This document shows positions 36,740 through 46,230 of a stretch of DNA of 64,000 nucleotides, one piece after another. Both the position numbers and the translations under genes were made by a program. The notes beneath the pieces were generated by a model, which was not told where the DNA came from, searched no databases, and saw only the letters and a list, made by a program, of their open reading frames with translations. The stretch is from Ascidiimonas meishanensis (GTDB taxonomy: Bacteria > Bacteroidota > Bacteroidia > Flavobacteriales > Flavobacteriaceae). How positions within the stretch are numbered: the first letter of the stretch is position 1; each line of letters opens with the position of its first letter. The stretch is taken from NCBI RefSeq assembly GCF_037782385.1, contig NZ_JBBEXD010000001.1, positions 434,001 to 498,000 on the forward strand, read 5' to 3'.

Positions 36740-38416
36740 TTAAAATTCATCTGTTACACAACCACTGGAAGCAGATGATACTGTTTTTGCATATTTGTAA
36801 AGAACACCCTTTTTATAACGTAACTGGGGTTGTTTCCATAATTCTTTCCGTTTCTTTAATGTCTCTTCATCTACGGTAACATTTATCGTATTTTCTTCGG
36901 CGTCAATGGTAATTATATCTCCATCCTTCACCAAGGCAATTGTACCTCCATCCTGAGCTTCTGGTGAAACATGACCAACAACAAAGCCATGTGTTCCTCC
37001 AGAAAAACGTCCATCTGTAATAAGGGCAACATCCTTGCCTAGACCTGCTCCCATGATAGCGGCAGTTGGCTTAAGCATTTCAGGCATTCCAGGCCCTCCT
37101 TTTGGACCCTCGTAACGAATTACGACCACATCACCTTTTTGAACTTCTCCCTTACTTATACCTTTATTAGCGGCAAATTCTCCATCGTACACTTTGGCCT
37201 TTCCAGTAAATTGAAGTCCTTCTTTTCCTGTTATTTTTGCGACTGAACCTTCTGTGGCAAGATTTCCAAAGAGAATTCTAATATGTCCTGTTGGTTTAAT
37301 TGGTTCTGCTATGGGTTTAATAATATCCTGCCCCTCTTTTAAATCAGAAACATCCAATAAATTTTCTGCTAGTGTTTTACCTGTAACAGTAAGACAATCT
37401 CCATGAAGCATATCATTAACCAACATATACTTAAGAACCGCTGGCACGCCTCCTACTTTATGCAAATCTTCCATTACATACTTGCCACTAGGTTTTAGAT
37501 CTGCTAAAAACGGAGTGGTATCACTTATGCGCTTAAAATCTGCAAGGGTAAACTCAATATCTGCTGCTCTAGCTATGGCAAGAAAATGTAAAACTGCATT
37601 TGTAGAACCGCCTAATACCGTTATAAGTCTTACTGCATTTTCTAAGGATTCTTTGGTAACAATATCTGAAGGCTTAATATCTTTTTCTAAGAGTATACGC
37701 ATGGCTTTACCTGCTGCCACACACTCTTCTTTTTTCTGAGCTGAGTTTGCTGGGTTAGAACCATTGTAAGGTAATGCCATACCTAAAGCTTCTATAGCAG
37801 AAGCCATTGTATTTGCGGTATACATCCCCCCACAAGCACCTGCTCCAGGACATGCCTTATGCACTACTGCTTTGAACTCTTGCTCCGTAATTGTTCCCGC
37901 AACTTTTTGTCCCCAAGCTTCAAAAGCAGAGACAACATCCAATTTTTTCCCTTCATGAAACCCAGGAGCAATAGTACCTCCATAAACAAGTATTGAGGGA
38001 CGGTTTAACCGAAGCATTCCCATAAGAGCTCCTGGCATATTTTTATCACATCCCACAACAGTAACAACTCCATCATAATTCATTGCCTGTACCACCGTTT
38101 CAACAGAATCTGCAATTACATCACGAGATGGAAGCGAAAAACGCATTCCGGTAGTTCCCATTGAAATTCCATCACTAACCCCTATACTATTAAAAATTAA
38201 ACCAACAACATCTGCTTCTTTAGTTCCTTTTTTAACATAGGTAGCCAAATCGTTTAAGTGCATATTACATGGGTTTCCTTCATAGCCAGTACTTGCAATA
38301 CCTATTAAAGGTTTTTTAAGATCTTCATCTGTTAAGCCAATTGCATGTAACATCGCCTGTGCCGCAGGCTGCGTAGGGTCTTGAGTGACGTTCTTACTGT
38401 ATTTATTTAGTTCCAT
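36740..38416 (-). CDS. ilvD: dihydroxy-acid dehydratase
   Basis: Dehydrates dihydroxy acids to the 2-oxo precursors of valine and isoleucine. The 558-residue protein has the Fe-S cysteines in GCDKNMPGAL and CPGAGACGGMYTANTM, plus TDGRFSGGTHGFVVGHVSPE near the C-terminus. First gene of ilvD-ilvB-ilvN-ilvC-ilvA-gapN, so the operon promoter must lie in 38417-38720. Confidence 0.97.
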   Translation of the reverse strand: MELNKYSKNVTQDPTQPAAQAMLHAIGLTDEDLKKPLIGIASTGYEGNPCNMHLNDLATYVKKGTKEADVVGLIFNSIGVSDGISMGTTGMRFSLPSRDVIADSVETVVQAMNYDGVVTVVGCDKNMPGALMGMLRLNRPSILVYGGTIAPGFHEGKKLDVVSAFEAWGQKVAGTITEQEFKAVVHKACPGAGACGGMYTANTMASAIEALGMALPYNGSNPANSAQKKEECVAAGKAMRILLEKDIKPSDIVTKESLENAVRLITVLGGSTNAVLHFLAIARAADIEFTLADFKRISDTTPFLADLKPSGKYVMEDLHKVGGVPAVLKYMLVNDMLHGDCLTVTGKTLAENLLDVSDLKEGQDIIKPIAEPIKPTGHIRILFGNLATEGSVAKITGKEGLQFTGKAKVYDGEFAANKGISKGEVQKGDVVVIRYEGPKGGPGMPEMLKPTAAIMGAGLGKDVALITDGRFSGGTHGFVVGHVSPEAQDGGTIALVKDGDIITIDAEENTINVTVDEETLKKRKELWKQPQLRYKKGVLYKYAKTVSSASSGCVTDEF

Positions 38417-38727
38417 TAATACGTTGTACTTTTAGTATTATATTCGAAATTATTGGTTTTAACGCCGACATAGCGCTTCATTTTAATATATTCTTTAAAT
38501 TCAAGTACTCTTTTCACATGTCAAAATACTGTTTGTCAACCACTTAACTTCTTTTTATTTGTAATACTCAACTTTAATAATGTTCAAAAATTAAGGCCTT
38601 GTTTCTAATCAAATCGTGCAAATCTTAAGAGATACCAAACAAATTAATAGTTTTGATACTTTTGAAGGGATAACTGCTGTTATTTACCAATATTAAAAAT
38701 CCTTATCTCTTTACGTATTTTTCAACT
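38417..38727. other. intergenic region upstream of ilvD
   Basis: About 310 AT-rich bases between ilvD and the aldehyde dehydrogenase remnant. It should hold the ilv operon promoter. I looked for a leader peptide rich in Ile/Val/Leu codons and an attenuator hairpin on the minus strand and saw neither. Confidence 0.5.
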
Positions 38728-38997
38728 AGTACGAAGAGAACAAAAGAGTGAATGATACATTCTCTTTTTGAAGTGGTGTACTTAACAATACTATAAAACA
38801 TATCAATTAATAAATGTTTGTCTTTTGGAGGTATTGAGTATAGCGGAATTGGTGCTTACCACGGAAAAAAATCTTTTGATACTTTTTCACATCATAAGGC
38901 AGTTGTAAAACGGGGAAATTGGCTAGATTTACCTTTGCGCTACGCTCCCTATACATCAAAAATGAAATTTGTTAATTACATTAAACACCTCCTCTAA
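38728..38997 (+). pseudogene. decayed aldehyde dehydrogenase, C-terminal remnant
   Basis: From 38824 to the TAA at 38995-38997 the frame reads FGGIEYSGIGAYHGKKSFDT, then FSHHKAVVKRGNWLDLPLRY and APYTSK, a near-perfect C-terminus of a class-3-type aldehyde dehydrogenase (compare FGGVGxSGxGxYHG and LDLPLRYPPY of that family). Just upstream, in another frame, 38775-38804 reads GVLNNTIKHI, the equivalent of the family's G(G)xxINDTxxH block, so at least one frameshift separates them, and there are stop codons around both. The catalytic and NAD-binding parts (about 370 residues) are gone. The stop lies 3 bases before the nitroreductase ATG. Confidence 0.8.
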
Positions 38998-39000
38998 CTT

Positions 39001-39732
39001 ATGGAAAAAACAGTTACCGAAGCAATACAATATCGAAGATCTGTAAGGGTATTTAAAACCGAAAAAGAACCGTCTAGAGATGAAGTAAAAGCATGTCTGG
39101 AAAATGCTGTTCTGGCACCTACCAGCAGTAATTTGCAACTTTGGGAATTTTATCATATTACAAATGAAGAAATCCTTAAGAAAATGACCCAAGCTTGCCT
39201 TGGGCAAAATGCAGCTGCTACTGCTCCACAAATGGTGGTGGTTGTAACAAGAAAAGACCTTTGGCGAAAACGTGCCGCATTTAATGCAACCTACTTAAAA
39301 TCTAAGATGGGAAACAAACCTATTAGTGAGTATACAAAACGCGAAAAATTCGCAATTAACTATTATACAAAACTCATACCCACTATTTATACTGATTTTC
39401 TAGGTATTCTAGGATGGTTGAAGTATTTATTATTTAATATCATAGGAATTTTTAAACCGGTTTACAGACAAGTACGTTTAAGTGATATGCGTATTGTAGC
39501 TCACAAAAGTGCAGGTCTAGCTGCTCAAAACTTTATGATTAGTATGGCCGCAAAGGGTTTTGACACCTGCCCCATGGAGGGAAGTGATACATTACTCGTT
39601 AAAAAAATACTCAAACTTCCAGCCGGCTCAGAGATATGTATGGTCATAGGGTGTGGAATTAGAGATGGAGATAAGGGGATTTATACAGAACGTTATAGAG
39701 TACCTTTTGAAGATGTATACAAACATATTTAA
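39001..39732 (+). CDS. nitroreductase family flavoprotein
   Basis: A 243-residue FMN-dependent oxidoreductase. The N-terminus AIQYRRSVRVFKTE and LAPTSSNLQLWEFYHIT are the FMN-binding signatures; the C-terminal GLAAQNFMISMAAKGFDTCPMEG and IGCGIRDGDKG are also family-typical. An inserted segment around 110-150 (TKLIPTIYTDFLGILGWLKYLL) is longer and more hydrophobic than usual. It likely reduces quinones or nitroaromatics with NAD(P)H; the physiological substrate is unknown. Confidence 0.9.
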   Translation: MEKTVTEAIQYRRSVRVFKTEKEPSRDEVKACLENAVLAPTSSNLQLWEFYHITNEEILKKMTQACLGQNAAATAPQMVVVVTRKDLWRKRAAFNATYLKSKMGNKPISEYTKREKFAINYYTKLIPTIYTDFLGILGWLKYLLFNIIGIFKPVYRQVRLSDMRIVAHKSAGLAAQNFMISMAAKGFDTCPMEGSDTLLVKKILKLPAGSEICMVIGCGIRDGDKGIYTERYRVPFEDVYKHI

Positions 39733-40044
39733 AAGTTAGAAATACTATATTTCCTATAAAAATTGTATGTACATCTTTAATATTTGTGCTTAGGATAACT
39801 CTTTCAGTTTTGATATTGCCTCCATTGAAATCATCAAAAAAATAGTTGTATGATTTTGGGAATGCATTTTAAAATAATTGCTTTACCAATTAGCTTTCTA
39901 CCAAACTTATTAATTGATTAATATTTCTACAAGTAATGAATTTCTTTTTATAGAAATTTGAGGTGGTTTTTTTTGTTACAAAAGTGAATCTCTTTAGATT
40001 CATAAAATAAATTCTATTTTAGCTTTATTAAATAAACATAATTA
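39733..40044. other. intergenic region before the GCHII-like gene
   Basis: About 310 very AT-rich bases. The only structure is a small perfect inverted repeat GAATCT-CTTT-AGATTC at 39986-40001, about 45 bases before the next ATG, possibly an operator or short hairpin. No gene seen. Confidence 0.5.
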
Positions 40045-40554
40045 ATGATAGTATCCCTTGCAGAAGGCACTTTGAAAACTAAATATGGTACTTTTAAAGA
40101 AGTACTATTCTATGATGGGCAGAAAGAAATTATAGTTTTGATTATGGGGTCAATTAAAAATGAGTCCGATGTGCTATGCAGAGTTCACTCTTCCTGTATT
40201 TTTGGTCATTATTTTAATAGTATAGAATGTGATTGCCAAGAACAAATGAATAGTTCTCAAAAACTAATTCAGGAGGCTGGGAAGGGTTTAATAATTTTAT
40301 TAGATCAAGAAGGAAAAGGGAATGGACATTTAGCTTTGTTAAACAGTGTACAGTACAAAAGACAAGGTATTAGTCAAGCTGAAGCCTATAAATTATCAGG
40401 TTATAAAGAAGACGCAAGAGATTTTAGTCAAGCTGCAAAAGTTTTAAAATATTTAAAAGTACGCTCTATTATTATGCTAACAGATAACCCTGAAAAAACA
40501 AAAACAATGAATGATCATGGAGTAAATGTTTCTGGAACTCTTAAGACTTCGTAG
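40045..40554 (+). CDS. divergent stand-alone GTP cyclohydrolase II-like (RibA-like) protein
   Basis: The 169-residue protein aligns with GTP cyclohydrolase II: VLCRVHSSCIFGHYF and IECDCQEQ keep the three zinc cysteines in C-x10-C-x-C spacing, LLDQEGKGNGH replaces the canonical LRQEGRGIGL, and ARDFSQAAKVLKYL then IIMLTDNPEKTKTM replaces the L(T/T)NNP block. It is shorter than usual (about 195-200), lacks the fused RibB domain and lacks the canonical Arg in LRQEGRG (Asp here). A riboflavin role is therefore doubtful; GCHII-like proteins also occur in specialised metabolism. It is alone between spacers of about 300 bases. Confidence 0.75.
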   Translation: MIVSLAEGTLKTKYGTFKEVLFYDGQKEIIVLIMGSIKNESDVLCRVHSSCIFGHYFNSIECDCQEQMNSSQKLIQEAGKGLIILLDQEGKGNGHLALLNSVQYKRQGISQAEAYKLSGYKEDARDFSQAAKVLKYLKVRSIIMLTDNPEKTKTMNDHGVNVSGTLKTS

Positions 40555-40844
40555 TGTTACCTTTAAATTCTAATAAACTGTTTTGACCGAGATAAGACTT
40601 CCTTTGATTTGTATTAAAAATAGGAAGATTTGGGTATAACTTTTGAAATAATCAAACGCTGTCAAATTACTTTTTTTATAATAAAACAAAGAACCCTATT
40701 CTTTGAGATTGCTAATGCAAAAAAGTTCAAGCCAATATAATTTTCTGGCATAGAACTCTTGTTGAATTAGAGGGTATTAATGAAACCTTCTTTTTTAGAA
40801 GAAATTCCTAAAAGGTACATACCTATGGTTATCAAAAACTCACA

Positions 40845-41234
40845 TTAAGAAACTTGACATTGCTGTTGACCGGGTTGAGAGATCGTAATAACCCCTCCCC
40901 ACATACAATTTAGCGTACAAGTGTTGTTAAGTGTTGGAATACTCCCTACCATTACGGTGGGTGAACCAGGAACCCAAGGTGCTACGGTTGCAGGAATACA
41001 AGGCATTGGTGTGAGTACTCCTAAAGCGGCAGTGGTGGCAGATGCCACAGTTGGGTTAGCCAATGAAGAACAAACACCAAAAGGTGGAATATTGATAACA
41101 GGAGCATGATCCATAATAGTTGCGGCTGGCATATTACTGGTTAACACCCTATTTACTGGTAATACTATTAAAGAGGCGGGTGCAGCACCAAAACTGCAAC
41201 TTATCATAGCCCCCATGCATACTTGTAAAGGCAT
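40845..41234 (-). CDS. DUF4280 PAAR-like spike-tip protein of the contractile injection system
   Basis: A 129-residue Cys-containing protein with the DUF4280 pattern: VCMGAMISCSFGAAPASL, VLTSNMPAATIMDH, VNIPPFGVCSSLANPTVASA, PCIPATVAPWVPGSP and CMWGGVITISQPG. DUF4280 proteins are PAAR-like and cap the VgrG spike, sharpening the tip. It is a single domain without a toxin extension. It is the last gene of the 17-gene operon, two bases after the AAA+ ATPase. Confidence 0.9.
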   Translation of the reverse strand: MPLQVCMGAMISCSFGAAPASLIVLPVNRVLTSNMPAATIMDHAPVINIPPFGVCSSLANPTVASATTAALGVLTPMPCIPATVAPWVPGSPTVMVGSIPTLNNTCTLNCMWGGVITISQPGQQQCQVS

Positions 41235-41236
41235 AA

Positions 41237-42580
41237 TTAAATGGTTTTATTAAGTTTCCGGTATTCTCTTTGAACACCTACTAAAATATCATCTTGTGGA
41301 ATAAATTTTTCATTTCTTTTAGCAGCTTCCAAGGCACAATAACGTAAAACATTAATCATTTCACCTCCACTAAGCTCATATTTCTCTGCCAATGTTTTAA
41401 TACATACATTAGCTGCCAAATCAAATTTCTCTTCAAATAATTTTTTCCAAAGGCGTTCTCTTTGTGTTACATCTGGCTTTGGAAAATGAATCATGTATTG
41501 AAATCTTCTTGCAAAAGCTTCATCAATATTTGTTTGAATATTGGTTGCCAAAATCACCAATCCAGAAAAATCTTCTATTCGCTGCAATAGATAGGCAACT
41601 TCTTGGTTTGCATATCTGTCATTTGCACCCTTAGTTTGCGTTCTTTTACCAAAGAGTGCATCTGCTTCATCAAAAAACAAAATCCATTGTTTATCTTCAG
41701 CTTCGTCAAAAAGCTGTCCTAGATTTTTCTCTGTCTCCCCAATATATTTAGAAACTACTAAAGATAAATCTACTCTAAAAACGGGGCGTTTGGTTTCTTT
41801 ACCCAATAGCGTTGCCGCCATTGTCTTTCCTGTACCCGGAGTACCGTAAAACAAGGCTCTTAAGCCAGCTTTTAAATGTTGCTTAAGTCCCCAGTCATTT
41901 AAAATTTTATCACTGTGAAGCAACCATTCTTTTATATCATTTAGGCTTGCTAAAACTTTTGAATCTAAAATGAGATCGTTCCAACTAAGCTCTGTTGCAA
42001 TCTCTTTTGCTGGAAATTTTGCGCTATATTGGGGTAAATACTCCTCTCCGGTTGTAAATAAACTTATTACTTTATTTGTGGGTTGTAATCTTTGATGTAA
42101 AAGAAAATCAGATTCCTTATCTACTTCCATTATACCTTTGGTAAAGAAAAAATGATCTTTACTAAATATGCTGAGAAAATGCATCCTATTTTTCATTTCT
42201 GATCCCCCCAGAACAAAAGCAGCAGTTTCTAGAGTTGGTATAAACCCTTGTCTTTTATTTTCAACTATTCCACCAAATTCTGTAAAATGAGTTCCTAAGT
42301 TCTGATTCTTAATAAGAAAAACATCCAAACTTTGAGGTTTTAAATACGTACTCATACCTAACATAAGAACTATACGCTCTTCAAAAGAAAGCTTATTTCC
42401 TTTGATAAAGTTTGCATAAGAGTCATTCTCCTCATTTAAAACTGGAGGTGCCAATTCATAGATAGAGTTTGCTTCTTTTTCGTTTTGAAAGTAGCAGGTA
42501 AGTGAACGTTCTATAACCTTTTCAAACCATTCAAACTCACGATCTATAAACATGATAGTATTTTCTTTTATTATCTCCAT
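41237..42580 (-). CDS. AAA+ ATPase of the contractile injection system (Pvc15/Afp15-like)
   Basis: The N-terminal 200 residues are a helical domain; the AAA+ core has Walker A GTPGTGKT near 246-253, Walker B ILFFDEADALFG near 300-311, sensor 1 in VILATNI and the paired arginines in EAFARRFQ. eCIS clusters carry such an ATPase, thought to act in assembly or effector loading rather than in sheath recycling. I start at the ATG at 42580 (MEIIKENT), overlapping the tape-measure stop by 10 bases; an ATG at 42553 is an alternative, and the frame extends to 42607. Confidence 0.92.
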   Translation of the reverse strand: MEIIKENTIMFIDREFEWFEKVIERSLTCYFQNEKEANSIYELAPPVLNEENDSYANFIKGNKLSFEERIVLMLGMSTYLKPQSLDVFLIKNQNLGTHFTEFGGIVENKRQGFIPTLETAAFVLGGSEMKNRMHFLSIFSKDHFFFTKGIMEVDKESDFLLHQRLQPTNKVISLFTTGEEYLPQYSAKFPAKEIATELSWNDLILDSKVLASLNDIKEWLLHSDKILNDWGLKQHLKAGLRALFYGTPGTGKTMAATLLGKETKRPVFRVDLSLVVSKYIGETEKNLGQLFDEAEDKQWILFFDEADALFGKRTQTKGANDRYANQEVAYLLQRIEDFSGLVILATNIQTNIDEAFARRFQYMIHFPKPDVTQRERLWKKLFEEKFDLAANVCIKTLAEKYELSGGEMINVLRYCALEAAKRNEKFIPQDDILVGVQREYRKLNKTI

Positions 42581-45500
42581 TCGCTGATTAGAATTTTTTG
42601 CATCCAACTTAGTTTTACCTGATTAATGTTCCACGGAATTTGATCCAATAGCATGTCAAAAGTTCCATTAGCTACTTTCAAGTAAAACTGTTCACTTTCT
42701 TCTTCCAACTTACCTTCTCTTTGTAAAAATGTAGTTCGTAAACCTTCATTAGAAGTTCCATTCATAGGTTTCCATTGACTTCTTACCGCATCTAGCAAAC
42801 TGTTAGCAGTTTCTTTGTGTATATCTTCAATAGCTCCCTGAATTATTAAAGGTTCTGTGAGCGGTATCCCAGTTAACACTTTATTGAGAATCATCCCATG
42901 CTCTTCTTCATTTGATTCTTTTCCCCAAACCAAAAAATCTAACAACCTTGCCGCATCATGTTGCTTTTTTGTATTTACGAACTTGCTATCAAGAATAAAT
43001 TCACACCTTTCAAATAACATTCCTAAGAAAGGTGATATCAAAATAAGTCCGGAGTTCTTGATAAAAACAGGGTTTAATAATTCTTTCGGTTCCTTTGCTC
43101 CGAGCTTTTTATAGGGTTTTTTAAATGTCTCCTCTTGAATAATTATCTCTTCTTCTTCATTTTCATTTTCTTTTTCTTTTTCAAAAAAGAATTCTGCAAA
43201 TTGAACTAACTGATTTTCACTAAAGCTATTTTTAAATTTTGTTTGTCCCATTTTTAGAAATACACCATTCGTTTCAGCAACGCCAATGATTCTTCTAATC
43301 ATTTTCTTTATATGTACTATCCAATCTGCACGCTTCCAAGAATTCCAATCCTTAAATAGAAATTGAACAAGTATCTCATTTAACCAGAAATATTGTAATT
43401 TTTTATAGGATTCAATAGGAACTAAATTTTCAAATGTAGCAATCACTTTATGAAAAAAGAGCAGCTCTTTTCTAACTTGAGTAGACGTATTTAATTTAAC
43501 CCATTCAAGAATTTCGTTTTGACTAAATTCATTGAGCAACATTTCTCTAAATTCAATATTCATCAAGAAAACTTCTACAGATTTTATATCAAAACTGTTA
43601 TAATTTGTTTTCTTAGATTTTTTTATAAATTGAATGATCTGTTTCATTTCATCCAATGATAAATTCTTACTTTTTTTAGCTAATACTAATACTTCATTAT
43701 TCGCTTTTGTAGATTCTGTAAAAAATAAAAACTCTTTAATCCACTTTTCAATTTCAACGTGCTTTATTTCTTTTCTAAAGTTTTCTAAAGCATTTATAAA
43801 AGTTACTTGCTTTGTTGCATTAAACTTAAAAACATCTGATAAATATTCTAAAAGCAACCTTTTAAATTGTAATGGTTTTTTAGCTAATAAATTTTCTGTC
43901 GCTTTCAGCAAAAAGAGAGTGTAAGACTTTTCATTGAGGATTCCCTTAAAAAGCAATAACTTCAAAATATCAACATCTAATCTTTTTAAAAATAGACTGA
44001 GCTCTTTATTTGATGAGGTATCGGCATATTCCCAAAACAAATACAAATTGGATTTTGTGAAAAAAGAAATTAAAAGAGCCTTAAACGAATTTGTTTTTAA
44101 TTGATTTCTAAATGCTTTGTTTAAAAATACTCTATTACCATACTTTTCAAAGTCTCTGTTGAAATAGACCCAAGAATAAGTAGTATCCCACCAAGGTAAC
44201 TGTTGATTGAGCAAGGTATATGATAACTTTGAAATAATAGCCTCTATATTGGACTGTTCATTTATTTCAAACTGTTTCCCATTAGCATAGGTGTTTTTCC
44301 AATAAATCCATACATACTCATAGACTTTACTTTTAGATTTTTTTTCTTTAAAATTGAGAAAATACGCCTGTAAAATTTCCTCCGAATCCACCTGAAATTC
44401 TGAAGAAACCTTCCGTAAAATTTTAGCAACTTCCCTACTCCAATCTTTAAAAAGCATTCTATTAAACTGAATTTGGAGTAGTTGTTTTTCAAGAAGTGTA
44501 ACTATAAAGCTATTACTTTCTGGATGCTTTGAAACCTCGTTAACAGTATCTATTATAGCAACTAATTGAGGGTTTTTAAGGGTTTCATTAGAATAATCCT
44601 TAAGAAAATTGAGTATTTCAACCTTAGAAAGTACAGAACCGTTTTCCCATGCTGCCAAATTACTTTTAATCCAATAATACCATGTTTCAGGTTCATTAGA
44701 TTTTGTGAAATTAAGAAAGGCTTTTAGTATAATTTTAAAACTTTTATCTATATGTAATTTTTCTTTTTTTAGATTGGCTGCCTCCATTTGAAGAAAGTCT
44801 TCTATGGGTTTCTTATAAAAAGAAGGCATAAAAGAAATACTATTTTCTAACAAGCTAAAAAAGGAGTGTTCAGCGTGTTTTATTTCTTTTAACATCAAAT
44901 ACAAAAGCTTGTTTACAACGGTATTAATATGCTTTTCTTCTTTGAAAATTTGAATTAAAAAAAATGCTTTAGTTCTCATTAATTCTGTGGCTACGTTTCT
45001 GTTTTCTAAAGTTAATTTTGAGAAATTAACTTTAATTTTTTCAAAAAAAACAGTTCCGGTGGCTATTGATTTTGAAGTTGTTTTGGAAAGAAGAAGCTCT
45101 AATATATCTATATTTACAAGTGCTGTTATCTTAGCGATTTGAATTTCTGATTTTAATGCAGCAAATAAAAGCTTCATCAAACTCAAATCTTCTGCTATTA
45201 ATAATTTTCTTAAAATAGTTAAAAATTCATTTTTTGTATATTTAAGATTCTTAGTAGGTTTAAAGATACCTGTTCTTAGATAGGCTTCAAATGTTACTAA
45301 AAAGTTATTAGAAGTTTCTTCTGAGGTTGTTGTAAGTTCACTTTTTTTAATTCGATTTTGAGAAGCTTCCTGTAATTCTATAATTATTTTTTGAAATTCA
45401 ACCGCATCAGATGCTACATTAATTCCATCTATTCCCTTAAAGATAGCATCTAGCAGTATTTCGTAAGCAATGTTGTAAGATTGTGCTGTATTTCTTATTA

Positions 45501-46230
45501 AGTAATTTAAAAAATTCTTTCGGTTATAATAACCATTAGAAGCAATGAAAATATACGCTAAAATAATATGCCAAAGCGCATTTCTAAATTGATCAAAACC
45601 CGTATCTATCATCTCCTGATTTTTCTGCTGCTCAAGCATCTGGTTTTTGTACGAAATAATATAATCACTCTCTTCCACAGCCAGTGACCTAACAACCTCA
45701 TCAAGAAGATCATCTTTAAATTGAAATACCAACCTATTTCTAATGGTTTCCTTTTTACCAAGAGTCCATAACAAAGAAGCTAAGTTAGCAGCGTTTTCTT
45801 CTAGTAAATCTTGTAATAATTGCTTGGCAGATTGTTGAGAAGAACCTTTCCAATCAAAATAACCATATACCAAAAAATGTTTTAGTCGTTCTAGCTTTTG
45901 ATCTTCTAGCACTATCTTCTGTCCTTCTCTTAAAGAACCATTTGTGCTAATTGCTTCTTTAAAAAAACGCGTAAGCGCTTCCTCTATTTTATAGGTAATT
46001 TCTGTTTGATAATTGTGAATATTAACACTGCCTAAATCCAATTCGATTTTATCAAATCTGTAAATACACCCTATTTCTGAAAACGAATTCATAACATTCT
46101 CTATAAGAGGCTGAATAGTGGTTTCTTGAAGCAAGCTTATTCCAGATTGAATATCATGTGCCTTATCAGACTCCTGAAGGAGTATTTCAAATGCTTGGTA
46201 CGATACAATATGTTCTTCTACTTTACTCAT
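42571..46230 (-). CDS. contractile injection system tape-measure protein (Pvc14/Afp14-like)
   Basis: A 1219-residue, Lys/Glu/Phe/Leu-rich, mostly helical protein. Its first 90 residues (MSKVEEHIVSYQAFEILLQE, then CIYRFDKIELDLGSVN) and its C-terminal block (SPFLGMLFERCEFI, KQHDAARLLDFLVWG, LNKVLTGIPLTEPL) are the conserved ends of the Bacteroidota CIS tape-measure family; the middle is variable, as expected for a length-determining protein. It should set tube length during assembly and sit in the lumen. It overlaps the upstream baseplate gene by 4 bases. Confidence 0.85.
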   Translation of the reverse strand: MSKVEEHIVSYQAFEILLQESDKAHDIQSGISLLQETTIQPLIENVMNSFSEIGCIYRFDKIELDLGSVNIHNYQTEITYKIEEALTRFFKEAISTNGSLREGQKIVLEDQKLERLKHFLVYGYFDWKGSSQQSAKQLLQDLLEENAANLASLLWTLGKKETIRNRLVFQFKDDLLDEVVRSLAVEESDYIISYKNQMLEQQKNQEMIDTGFDQFRNALWHIILAYIFIASNGYYNRKNFLNYLIRNTAQSYNIAYEILLDAIFKGIDGINVASDAVEFQKIIIELQEASQNRIKKSELTTTSEETSNNFLVTFEAYLRTGIFKPTKNLKYTKNEFLTILRKLLIAEDLSLMKLLFAALKSEIQIAKITALVNIDILELLLSKTTSKSIATGTVFFEKIKVNFSKLTLENRNVATELMRTKAFFLIQIFKEEKHINTVVNKLLYLMLKEIKHAEHSFFSLLENSISFMPSFYKKPIEDFLQMEAANLKKEKLHIDKSFKIILKAFLNFTKSNEPETWYYWIKSNLAAWENGSVLSKVEILNFLKDYSNETLKNPQLVAIIDTVNEVSKHPESNSFIVTLLEKQLLQIQFNRMLFKDWSREVAKILRKVSSEFQVDSEEILQAYFLNFKEKKSKSKVYEYVWIYWKNTYANGKQFEINEQSNIEAIISKLSYTLLNQQLPWWDTTYSWVYFNRDFEKYGNRVFLNKAFRNQLKTNSFKALLISFFTKSNLYLFWEYADTSSNKELSLFLKRLDVDILKLLLFKGILNEKSYTLFLLKATENLLAKKPLQFKRLLLEYLSDVFKFNATKQVTFINALENFRKEIKHVEIEKWIKEFLFFTESTKANNEVLVLAKKSKNLSLDEMKQIIQFIKKSKKTNYNSFDIKSVEVFLMNIEFREMLLNEFSQNEILEWVKLNTSTQVRKELLFFHKVIATFENLVPIESYKKLQYFWLNEILVQFLFKDWNSWKRADWIVHIKKMIRRIIGVAETNGVFLKMGQTKFKNSFSENQLVQFAEFFFEKEKENENEEEEIIIQEETFKKPYKKLGAKEPKELLNPVFIKNSGLILISPFLGMLFERCEFILDSKFVNTKKQHDAARLLDFLVWGKESNEEEHGMILNKVLTGIPLTEPLIIQGAIEDIHKETANSLLDAVRSQWKPMNGTSNEGLRTTFLQREGKLEEESEQFYLKVANGTFDMLLDQIPWNINQVKLSWMQKILISEWR

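Noticed and set aside
38417..38727. Attenuator leader peptide for ilv
   Set aside because: No short frame rich in Ile/Val/Leu codons and no terminator hairpin was seen on the minus strand.
40921..41109. Open frame antisense to the DUF4280 gene
   Set aside because: Mirror frame of a real gene with Gly/Val/Ala-rich repeats of the antisense type.
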